Shown here one piece after another: positions 37,251 to 46,167 of a stretch of 64,000 nt of DNA. A program made the position numbers and the translations under genes. The DNA is from Spirosoma sp. 48-14. GTDB taxonomy: Bacteria > Bacteroidota > Bacteroidia > Cytophagales > Spirosomataceae. A model generated the notes under the pieces. That model saw nothing but the letters and a program-made list of their open reading frames with translations. It was not told where the DNA came from and searched no databases. Each line of letters begins with the position of its first letter. The first letter of the stretch is position 1. The stretch covers positions 265,382-329,381 of the forward strand of contig NZ_MKUD01000045.1 of NCBI RefSeq assembly GCF_001898575.1. The letters are read 5' to 3'.

Positions 37251-39164
37251 ATGAATAAAGTGGAAATAATAGTAAATATTGCTCTTACCGAAGAATATGA
37301 TAAACCAGCTACTATTGACTTGATCAATAAATATAAAGCTAACTGTATCGAACTTGCTAATGCTGTCATTGATGATCTTGATAATCATGAAGAATTAGAT
37401 CCTTCGATTAAAAAAATTATCATTACTGATAATTACGAAACGGCTGTACAAGAGCAAGCTAATCTATGGAATCTCAGGACATATTATCATACTATAGGCA
37501 GAGGTTATCGCGGTGTTGGTAAAGTCGTCTATAATGAGCAAGAAAATAGACCAGAACGTTATATTTTTATTCCTAGCCACCTAGGAACCGAACAAATTTT
37601 CCCACTTGTTCTATACGGACTTGCCCTTGAGGTTTATTCAACGAGTATATTACCCAAACGGCTTCAATCTATCCGATTAATTAACCTCCCTTGGACTTTT
37701 CATAGCCATATAGAAGCTACTTTGCCAAGGTGGATTAAAACCTATTGGACACGCAGCAAAATTGCGGAGCGATTTGATCGTGAATTATTCGTTTATCGAT
37801 CACCCGACGACTGCTACTCTGCTTTCTCACGTGATCTCAAAAAATTCCTTTTTGAGTATAATTGCTATATAGGTGACGGACAATCAGATAATACGCAAAG
37901 AATAGGTATATTTTGGGAGAAGCTTTTCATGTCAACCGAATTCTTAATTGCAGGATTATTAGAAGCGGCTCCTTACTATGATGGTGATTTACCATTTACA
38001 AATCCCGAGATTGCTCCCATTTTGAATAATATTGTTATAGAAGCAAAAATTCTTACTCAGGCTATATCACATCAAGAGCCATACTCAATTGAAAAGCTCA
38101 AATTAGGTCTACACGAATTCTATAAGCAACTCGGTATAAATATTATAGAGCATCCTTCTGCTATTGAAATTCGTCTGGTAAAGAATCCAAAACGTTACCC
38201 CAAGAGTGATATAGTAGATGTGGAGCCACGTTTCGTCTGCTTCATGGATATTCTTGGCTTTTCGGCAATGGTTGATGAGTACGACCAAGATTCATCATCT
38301 AATGTCCTTCAGAAACTTCAAACTGCTTTCAAAGAAGCTCTCCTAGTATTAACCTCGTATTCACAGTTTCAGAACATAGATGAAGATGAATCGGAAATTG
38401 AACATTTAGAATATCGCGTTTTCTCAGATTGCATTTGTATATCACTACCTTATTTTGACAATGAAGTCAATTACACTACGAATCTAACGCTGCTACTCAC
38501 CTATGCACGAGGACTTCAAACCGCCTTAATGACCAAGGGGGTATTTACACGCGGTGGAATTGCATCTGGCCCATATTATATGGATGATAACATTTTGTTT
38601 TCTAAGGCAATGATCCGAGCATATATTATTGAAAGTAAAGAGGCTATTTATCCAAGAATTGTACTTGATAAAGCTATCATTGAGAAATTAAGTACTTACT
38701 CAGCTACATCGCTATATCTTCAATCAGTCTTAGCCTTACTAGCTAAAGACACTAGTGGCATTATATTTCTCAATCCGTTCAATTCTTCACAGAACTCTGT
38801 TAATCAGTTTAAGCATTCAATGGATAGTATTCAGACTTCACTAAATAATATCGCTGATATAGATGACGGATTTTCCAAAATAGAAGATAGTGTCATCCAA
38901 AATATAAGGGACTGGAGCCTTTCTCTTGTTGAGAATAATATTGATACTGAAGCTGACAAAATGCTTAATGAAGTTATACGAAGAGAAATACAACACCAGC
39001 GTTGGAGGTTAGAAATCCAAAAAAGTGAAGTATCTGTTGATTCTAATGCTTTTAAAAACATTGAAAAATCTTTATCGAAATACAATTGGTTAGAAAGTTT
39101 TATGAATTGGGCTACTGGCACATCTTTGACCAATTCTGCCGAATTTGAGTATTGCAAATTTTAG
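37251..39164 (+). CDS. Unknown 637-aa protein with C-terminal nucleotide-cyclase-like (Pycsar-cyclase-like) domain
   Basis: Residues ~328-500: RFVCFMDILGFSAMVDEY ... YRVFSDCICISLPYF ... GVFTRGGIASGPYYMDDNILFSKAMIRAYIIESKEAIYPRIVLDKAII. Metal-ligand-like Asp at D333 and D393. Visibly AT-rich gene. Confidence 0.7.
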   Translation: MNKVEIIVNIALTEEYDKPATIDLINKYKANCIELANAVIDDLDNHEELDPSIKKIIITDNYETAVQEQANLWNLRTYYHTIGRGYRGVGKVVYNEQENRPERYIFIPSHLGTEQIFPLVLYGLALEVYSTSILPKRLQSIRLINLPWTFHSHIEATLPRWIKTYWTRSKIAERFDRELFVYRSPDDCYSAFSRDLKKFLFEYNCYIGDGQSDNTQRIGIFWEKLFMSTEFLIAGLLEAAPYYDGDLPFTNPEIAPILNNIVIEAKILTQAISHQEPYSIEKLKLGLHEFYKQLGINIIEHPSAIEIRLVKNPKRYPKSDIVDVEPRFVCFMDILGFSAMVDEYDQDSSSNVLQKLQTAFKEALLVLTSYSQFQNIDEDESEIEHLEYRVFSDCICISLPYFDNEVNYTTNLTLLLTYARGLQTALMTKGVFTRGGIASGPYYMDDNILFSKAMIRAYIIESKEAIYPRIVLDKAIIEKLSTYSATSLYLQSVLALLAKDTSGIIFLNPFNSSQNSVNQFKHSMDSIQTSLNNIADIDDGFSKIEDSVIQNIRDWSLSLVENNIDTEADKMLNEVIRREIQHQRWRLEIQKSEVSVDSNAFKNIEKSLSKYNWLESFMNWATGTSLTNSAEFEYCKF

Positions 39165-39292
39165 AAGGCAAAACACTCGTCAGCGACGTAAAACAAACTA
39201 TTAAGCGGCCTTAAAGGTATTTTTTGCGTCATAGACCCGGACCTCAGACATCCGCGATTCAATCGCGGACAAGCTGAAGAGCAGTTTATAGT

Positions 39293-39805
39293 TTATATCT
39301 GCGGGTCCTGCTCGTAGATAGTCCACAACTGCGCTTGCGATGCAGATTTTTTAGCCAGTATAATTCGGGAGTTAACAGACCCTTTACTATCGACGGGCGT
39401 GATGTACAGGTCTGACCCTTTGAGTTTGATACGATAGGTGTCTTTTCCGGCGGAGATAAATTCATATTCCTGGTTGTCCTGTGAAGACACCAGCGGCTGC
39501 TGTTCCAGGTTAGCTCCCTCACATACCTTCCCGCTTTCAGGCTGCAACGTTTTGCTGGTGAACAAATTACGGAGTTGATAGGTATCGCCCTCTACATGCA
39601 CGAAATCCCAGGTAACGCATTTCCAATTCACGGGCGAATAGGCAACGATGGGCGTTCCATCTGCTTTTCGGGCATCCTGAACCCGCAACAACTACCCAGT
39701 CTGAACATTTTTGATAGCATAGTGCCCCCGAATTGACGGCGGAAAGGCACTACCAAGACCCATATACAGGTCGATCAGAAGCAGGAAAATGAGTTTGTTT
39801 TTCAT
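39293..39805 (-). pseudogene. Ricin-type lectin-like small secreted protein interrupted by an in-frame TAG
   Basis: Minus strand: MKNKLIFLLLIDLYMGLGSAFPPSIRGHYAIKNVQTG*LLRVQDARKADGTPIVAYSPVNWKCVTWDF...; TAG at 39692-39694, same frame on both sides. Confidence 0.6.
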
Positions 39806-39820
39806 CTTGAGGAGCGTACC

Positions 39821-39886
39821 GTTTGTGTAACTTTCCGAATCGGCATGGTTTGCACAACGCATAATGCTTCGGAAAGTTACACAAAC
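39821..39886. terminator. 19-bp perfect inverted repeat
   Basis: gtttgtgtaactttccgaa (39821-39839) / ttcggaaagttacacaaac (39868-39886). Confidence 0.7.
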
Positions 39887-39890
39887 TTCG

Positions 39891-40331
39891 CTATTTGGTA
39901 AGCGTCAGATGCTCATTTTCAGCGGGATTACTATTATCCAGCTTGATGGCCGACGAATTGGCATCCATAATGGTCCAGGTCTTACTCAACTTGTCATAAG
40001 GCGTTTTTATACCAAAGCTGAGCGTTACCGTTTTAGAATCGGCGGGTGTCCCATAGTAGCTGTTTCCGCCCCACGACCAGGAACCTACGGTCGTCTGCCC
40101 ACCTTGTGTTGCGGTAGCTTTTCCATCACTGGTGAAATTAATGCTGATGCTTCCCAGCGCTTTCAGTTTATCTTCGGTTCCCTGTACATAAGAACTAATT
40201 ACCCAGGTACCGGGTGCCAGTATCTGAGGAAATGTAGTAGCCGTCGTGGCAGGCGCTACATCATCCGTACTTTTCTTACAACCCACAGTCAACGTCACAA
40301 CCAGCAGCAGAGCAAACAGAATCGGTTTCAT
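39891..40331 (-). CDS. Lipocalin-like lipoprotein
   Basis: Lipobox TLTVGC; APGTWVISSYVQGTEDKLKALGSISINFTSDGKATATQGGQTTVGSWSW. Confidence 0.7.
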   Translation of the reverse strand: MKPILFALLLVVTLTVGCKKSTDDVAPATTATTFPQILAPGTWVISSYVQGTEDKLKALGSISINFTSDGKATATQGGQTTVGSWSWGGNSYYGTPADSKTVTLSFGIKTPYDKLSKTWTIMDANSSAIKLDNSNPAENEHLTLTK

Positions 40332-40427
40332 AGTAGCGTACAATTTTGAGGTGAATGATGCTACTAATACGAAAAAGTAGTGTGGCAGGTTGCGTTGATG
40401 CTACAATCGCGGACGAGCAACGACTCT

Positions 40428-41807
40428 TTAGTTTTCAGGAATGTACCAGAATGGAATCTGATAATACGGCTGGGACTTATTGACCGAATCGGGTACGGTG
40501 ATGCGAAGTAGATTCCGGCCGGCTTTCAACCCACTGGTCATTAAAACGGTAGTCAGTCCGCGCTGCCCGTTGTCGGCACGTTGGGTGAACAGGAAACCCG
40601 GAGCCCGATAGAGCGAGTCATTTACATAGACACCAAAATACGACTCCAGTGATTTCAGATACCAGGCAGCCCGCTTCTCGCGTTTTTCTTTCTTCGACAG
40701 ACTAGCCGGCCATTGAGGTTCTTTGAATCGCTTCGTTAGTTCGCTATCCAGCAGTTTGGGATAACTGACAAACAACCGAATATAGGGCTCACGAATTACG
40801 TCGGACTGGATACGGGCCTGATCGATCAGTTGATCGGCTGTTCGTAAATTATCGAATGCATTTGCATCAACTAGTCGGTTTGGGTCACGCGTCGACATAA
40901 ACGACCGACTATCAAACACGTCGGTTGCATTCCTGACCTGAACAAGTTGGCCTGTCATAAATACGATTTCTATGAGCAAACCCAGACCGATTATCCATAC
41001 ATATCGTTTTTGCAGGATGTTTTGCGGAATCTGGCTGGTGAAGGTAAGGCTGATGTACTGCGCCGGTCGATACAGGCCCAGGAATACAATGGAAAATCCT
41101 TCGCTCATCCGAAAGACAATCGGCGCGAATCGATCGTCATTACGAAACCGAGGTAAATTAAGAATAGTATATACAATGATAAATACTGACACAAGAGTCG
41201 CCAGTGACCAGCCTACTACTGTACGAACGGTTTCATACAGATGATCAGGTACCAGCAGTTGCAGGCTAGCCTCAACCAGGACAAAAATTGCGTAAAAACC
41301 AGTAATGCCAAATAAGAAAAATACCAAACTGAAGGCCAGCGCAAAAACAACATTGCATCGCTTATCCAGCCGGATTATGTAGTCGGATAACGTACCCATT
41401 TCGCCAGCCAATCGTTGCTGGGCATACCGGCTCAGCTTATAGATGCGATCATACCGAATGCCATCTGGATAAACAGCCAGCAGCCCCACGAGCCCAATCC
41501 AGAAAGCCCGCATAACAAAATTGGCCAGAAAAGCGCCAAACAATACGTAACAGGCCCCTTTCATGATCCCAAACATTTCTGCGGGCATCATCTCATGAAT
41601 TAAATCGGCATCGGTCATCAGGTTATACCGATAATAGGTCAGTGCACTTTCCAGTAGATCGGGCAGGCTGAGCGTAGCAAACATAGCGGCTCCTGAAACA
41701 ATTAATTCCAAGTTCCAGCTCTGGGCCGTTAACTCACGAAGCTTATCCTGAATCTCCGGTTCAGCAGACGGTTGGGGTTCTATGGGAGTTTCATCGGGAA
41801 GGGTCAT
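40428..41807 (-). CDS. Multi-pass membrane protein of unknown function
   Basis: Several TM segments (MKGACYVLFGAFLANFVMRAFWIGLVGLLAVYP; VFALAFSLVFFLFGITGFYAIFVLV) plus a soluble C-terminal region. Confidence 0.75.
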   Translation of the reverse strand: MTLPDETPIEPQPSAEPEIQDKLRELTAQSWNLELIVSGAAMFATLSLPDLLESALTYYRYNLMTDADLIHEMMPAEMFGIMKGACYVLFGAFLANFVMRAFWIGLVGLLAVYPDGIRYDRIYKLSRYAQQRLAGEMGTLSDYIIRLDKRCNVVFALAFSLVFFLFGITGFYAIFVLVEASLQLLVPDHLYETVRTVVGWSLATLVSVFIIVYTILNLPRFRNDDRFAPIVFRMSEGFSIVFLGLYRPAQYISLTFTSQIPQNILQKRYVWIIGLGLLIEIVFMTGQLVQVRNATDVFDSRSFMSTRDPNRLVDANAFDNLRTADQLIDQARIQSDVIREPYIRLFVSYPKLLDSELTKRFKEPQWPASLSKKEKREKRAAWYLKSLESYFGVYVNDSLYRAPGFLFTQRADNGQRGLTTVLMTSGLKAGRNLLRITVPDSVNKSQPYYQIPFWYIPEN

Positions 41808-42206
41808 ATTCCTAACACGGTGGTTTATCGGCAAAATAGCGCTTTTCGCCAATTCTTCGCACCGTTGGTTCGCAATTGTATCCTAGTCGAACCATAAAAA
41901 AATAATCCCCTGATTTGTAACCATTCAGACTATCTATCTAATGAATTAGCAATGTCCAGATAACGATCATCTGTTACCCATGAACGATTCGTAGCCTAAG
42001 CTTACGTAAAAGCCTTACGTTCATGAATCTTCAGGAAAAATTCACGGCAACCAATTTCATAAATGAATATTTATCAATATTTGATTACTAAATGTACTTT
42101 TGGAGCGCGTTTAAGGCCTGCCCAAACAGCTTCCTATGACGAAACTATTCAAGCCCGGTCGGTTGCTACTAACCAACACGTGCGGTTTTTCAGAACCGCT
42201 TATACA

Positions 42207-43331
42207 TCATAGCTTTTTCTTCGGAGGGGACGCGACAAACTCTTTATTACTTTTCCCCAAATCGACAGACGTAGCCACGGCAATGCCACGCTGATCGGCT
42301 TTGTTGACAGCACAATAGAAGTGGTATACAATACCTTTATGCTTAACGACGAATGACTTATGGGCGTATAAGTCATCATACGGTCCCGACGGCTCAATCA
42401 GATTAGCCCCCGTCCAGTCGGTCCAGTTGACTAGATCGGTCGATACGGCAAAACGGTTAAATGCCCCCTTTCGATCCTCCCAAAACGCGCCGAAATAGAA
42501 CATAACATACAGGTCACCCATTTTCTGAATCACCGCATCGCCCGTAATTCCGGCCGAATGCATCAGCACGGGTTCTTTATGGAAGCGTTGCCAATTCAGC
42601 ATATCGTCGGAAACGGCCATACCAATCCGCTCATATCCACGGTATTTCGGCACTCCGGTCGTATCGCCGTTGGCATTGTAGTACATCACAAACCGATAGC
42701 CCGTTTTTTTCTGCTGATCCTCAATGATTGTACTTTTGTACAACTTCCGATTCTCCCACCAGCGCGTATCCGGGTCTTTAGCGGTCAATACGGGTTTAGG
42801 ATTCCGTTGCCATTCATGCGCTTTTGTAGGGTCATCTGAAGTATAGGCAATGCCAATCGACAGGTCACCAGCTTCGTACCCTTTGCCATTGCCTCCGATG
42901 TACGACATCCAGTAGTTGCCGTTGTATTTGTTCAGGGCATAACTGCCACCCCATTTCAGGTCCTGCAACGCGTTATAGCCTGCCTTCTGATTAGCGTCCC
43001 AGCGAGTGGTTTTGGTTGTATCCGAAAACGACATAAGCCGACCGAGCGTATCCCAATGCAGCAGGTCGTTGCTTTTGGCCAGCCAGGTTTCGTAGCCGCG
43101 ACCGTCGTAGATCAGGTAAGTCATATACCACTGGTTGCCTTTCTGAAAGATTGTTGGGCAGTCCATTTTATGCTCATTATCGGCGGGGGTCATCACCAGC
43201 CCGTATTTGAATGGGGTTTTCACCTCGTTATACACATGTTGCATCTGCATATCGGATACGCGGCTGATCTGCGCAAACAGCGATGTAGGGAGAAGACAAA
43301 AAAGTACAATTCGGATGTTTAGGAACGTCAT
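42207..43331 (-). CDS. Secreted five-bladed beta-propeller glycosidase (GH43/32/130-like)
   Basis: MDCPTIFQKGNQWYMTYLIYDGRGYETWLAKSNDLLHWD...GDAVIQKMGDLYVMFYFGAFWEDRKGAFNRFAVSTDLVNWTDW. Confidence 0.82.
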   Translation of the reverse strand: MTFLNIRIVLFCLLPTSLFAQISRVSDMQMQHVYNEVKTPFKYGLVMTPADNEHKMDCPTIFQKGNQWYMTYLIYDGRGYETWLAKSNDLLHWDTLGRLMSFSDTTKTTRWDANQKAGYNALQDLKWGGSYALNKYNGNYWMSYIGGNGKGYEAGDLSIGIAYTSDDPTKAHEWQRNPKPVLTAKDPDTRWWENRKLYKSTIIEDQQKKTGYRFVMYYNANGDTTGVPKYRGYERIGMAVSDDMLNWQRFHKEPVLMHSAGITGDAVIQKMGDLYVMFYFGAFWEDRKGAFNRFAVSTDLVNWTDWTGANLIEPSGPYDDLYAHKSFVVKHKGIVYHFYCAVNKADQRGIAVATSVDLGKSNKEFVASPPKKKL

Positions 43332-43857
43332 AGCAGCTTATAGATAAACCACTCAGCCACTTCATTCAGCCGAATGGTTATCCAAGAGTACAAAACTATC
43401 CGTGATAAAGACTATAGGTATCTATAATTTCCCCGAAAGATTGTCTGATGTTAGCGTGTGCAGCATCAGCCTGCCTAAAAAATGCATTTCAAATAGGTCA
43501 TGTTGGCACCGAAGTTATTCCTAACAAACAGAATTTTAAACAATCTGAACATTACCAGCGCCTGGCAAATAGCCATATTGCATATTAATCTCAAAATAAA
43601 TCTAAAAACGCGCCCAATGTCTATATCATTTTCTCGGCAATGTATAGGATATTATCATCCTCTATTAAATTCACGTAATCTCTCTGCTTAAATGCTACAA
43701 TTGTGTTGTTAGTATGCTAAACAAGTTGCGTTTCCTGACCTTAAAACTCCTATCCCTCCTGTATCTCACACGCTTTATCGGGTAAAATGAAGCCTTTCCT
43801 GACTTATGGGTAGTAGGTCTGTATCTTTACATCGACCTGCCTAAACCACCCGTTTAC

Positions 43858-45006
43858 ATGAAACGTGTTCTCTTTTTGTTAGCTGGATCGCTTTTTTTTA
43901 GTAGTATGACGCCTGGATTCTCCACCAACACAACAACTGAGCCTCCCAAAGCCGGTATTGAAAAAACACGCTTCGGTACGTTTCCCGACGGGCGCGAAGC
44001 TGATCTGTTTACGCTTCGGAATGCTACTGGCATGACCGTCAAAATTACCAATTATGGCGGCTATATCGTGTCGATTGCCACGCCTGATAAATCGGGAAAA
44101 CTGGACGACATAACATTGGGGGTTCCTACTTTCGATGATTACATAAAAGGAACACCCAGCTTAGGGCCGATTATTGGCCGGTATGGTAATCGGATTGCCA
44201 ACGGAAAATTTACCCTGGATGGCCAGGAGTATACATTAGCCCAGAACAACAATGGCAACCACATTCATGGTGGGCCTACTGGTTTTGATAAGCGGCTCTG
44301 GAAAGCGACGCCTAAGGATGGGGCCGAACCTGCCGTTGTGCTGGAATACACCGCAAAGGATGGCGAAGAAGGGTATCCAGGGAATCTGGCGGTTACGGTA
44401 ACTTACACGTTACAAAAAGATAACGGTCTTCGGATCGACTACAAAGCGACAACCGATAAACCCACGGTGTTTAACCCAACGAATCACGCGTATTTCAACC
44501 TGAGCGGTATGAAACATGATGTGATGAATCATGTGCTGATGGTAGCCGCCAACAACGTGCTGGCAACCGATCCTAAACAGATTCCGACGGGAGAGATAGT
44601 ACCCGTTGCCGGTACGCCGTTCGACTTTACAAAGCCAACCCCCATCGGCGAACGCATCAACGATACCACCAATATTCAGATCAAATACGGCAAAGGATAT
44701 GACCATTGCTGGGTATTCACCGATCAGTCAAAAAAACTAAAGCTGGGCGCTACGTTATATGACCCTACTACCGGGCGTTTTATGGAAACGTTTACGACTG
44801 AACCGGCAGTACAGGTGTATACGGCTAACAACCTGAACGGCAAACTGCAAAACAAAGATGGAGTGCCACTGAGCCGTCGGTTTGGGGTATGTCTGGAAAC
44901 CCAGCACTTCCCCGATTCGCCTAACCATTCGAATTTCCCCAGTACCGTTCTGCGGCCTGGCCAGACGTTTTCCAGTACAACCGTGTATCGCTTCTCGGTA
45001 AAATGA
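43858..45006 (+). CDS. galM: Aldose 1-epimerase
   Basis: LRNATGMTVKITNYGGYIVSIATPDKSGKLDDITLGVPTFDDY...GPIIGRYGNRIANGKFTLDGQEYTLAQNNNGNHIHGG; NPTNHAYFNLSG. Confidence 0.95.
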   Translation: MKRVLFLLAGSLFFSSMTPGFSTNTTTEPPKAGIEKTRFGTFPDGREADLFTLRNATGMTVKITNYGGYIVSIATPDKSGKLDDITLGVPTFDDYIKGTPSLGPIIGRYGNRIANGKFTLDGQEYTLAQNNNGNHIHGGPTGFDKRLWKATPKDGAEPAVVLEYTAKDGEEGYPGNLAVTVTYTLQKDNGLRIDYKATTDKPTVFNPTNHAYFNLSGMKHDVMNHVLMVAANNVLATDPKQIPTGEIVPVAGTPFDFTKPTPIGERINDTTNIQIKYGKGYDHCWVFTDQSKKLKLGATLYDPTTGRFMETFTTEPAVQVYTANNLNGKLQNKDGVPLSRRFGVCLETQHFPDSPNHSNFPSTVLRPGQTFSSTTVYRFSVK

Positions 45007-45060
45007 CCACAAGCATCAAGCTATTCCCTTTTCTAAAACTTCCTATTTGAAGCTTTTTTG

Positions 45061-45099
45061 GTTCGTGGTGGCAGGCTCTTACAACCTGCCACCACGAAC
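45061..45099. terminator. 15-bp stem hairpin between convergent galM and mtgA
   Basis: gttcgtggtggcagg (45061-45075) / cctgccaccacgaac (45085-45099). Confidence 0.75.
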
Positions 45100-45192
45100 A
45101 GAACCTGCCCTCACCCTACCTGAGCAAAACGCTGTAAGTTGATTAACGCAAACAACTTTTTAGGTTTTAGAAAAGGGAACAGGCTGAGATAA

Positions 45193-46053
45193 TCACAAAT
45201 TCCGAATATACTTCTGCCCACCCAAGTAGCGCATCTGACGGGCAATCTGACGGGTTCTTCGCTGAACGTAATTAGAGGGGTGAGCAATCGAAAACTTACG
45301 CGGATTGGGCAATACGGCCGCTATCCGGGCGGCTTCATCACGCGAAAGAGATGCCGCTGCATGATGGTAAAAGCGTTCTGATGCGGCCTCAACGCCAAAC
45401 GTCATGGGTCCGGTTTCAGCCACATTCAGGTACACTTCCAGAATCCGCTTTTTACCCCAGATTAGCTCAATCAGTACTGTAAAGTAGACTTCAAGCCCTT
45501 TTCGAATGTAGCTGCGCCCGTTCCAGAGAAATACATTTTTGGCGACCTGCTGCGAAATGGTACTGGCTCCCCGTGGGCGTTTGCGGGTTTTGTTTTCTTT
45601 AATTGCATCCTGGATTTCATCGAAATCAAAGCCCCAATGAGTCGGAAACGCCTGATCTTCCGACGATACAACCGCCAATGCCGCTTCCTTGCTGATTTCG
45701 TCGTAGGAACGCCATTTTTTGTAAATATGACTGCTATGGGTGGTACTATCGCCCTCCATCCAGCGCGAAACCATCAGAGGGGTTACCACAACCGGAACGT
45801 ATTTCAAGGAAATAACATAACCCAGCGAACCAAAGAAAATCCATAGGAACGCTTTCAGGCAAAACCAGTACGCACGTTCCAGAAAAGGTCGTTCGCGGAT
45901 AAATTGACGGGTTTGCCCCCAACGCGACGAATCCTGCTGATTCGACCGACGGGAACGGCGGGTTTCCGGTTGTGGACTAGGTTGATTGACTTTAGGTCGT
46001 GGTATTCGGGGACCACTATCACGGAATCTATTGACAGGTTGCTGAGGATTCAT
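45193..46053 (-). CDS. mtgA: Monofunctional biosynthetic peptidoglycan transglycosylase
   Basis: VSSEDQAFPTHWGFDFDEIQDAI...GASTISQQVAKNVFLWNGRSYIRKGLEVYFTVLIELIWGKKRILEVYLNVAETGP. Confidence 0.94.
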   Translation of the reverse strand: MNPQQPVNRFRDSGPRIPRPKVNQPSPQPETRRSRRSNQQDSSRWGQTRQFIRERPFLERAYWFCLKAFLWIFFGSLGYVISLKYVPVVVTPLMVSRWMEGDSTTHSSHIYKKWRSYDEISKEAALAVVSSEDQAFPTHWGFDFDEIQDAIKENKTRKRPRGASTISQQVAKNVFLWNGRSYIRKGLEVYFTVLIELIWGKKRILEVYLNVAETGPMTFGVEAASERFYHHAAASLSRDEAARIAAVLPNPRKFSIAHPSNYVQRRTRQIARQMRYLGGQKYIRNL

Positions 46054-46167
46054 AGGTGTAGGCGCATTCCGCGAAAATACTAGTAAGGCTGGTGGAAACC
46101 CGTTCTTTTTAGCGAATAAAACCAAAATCCCCGAAAAAGCGAGGCCCTACGGCACGACACACTCCCC

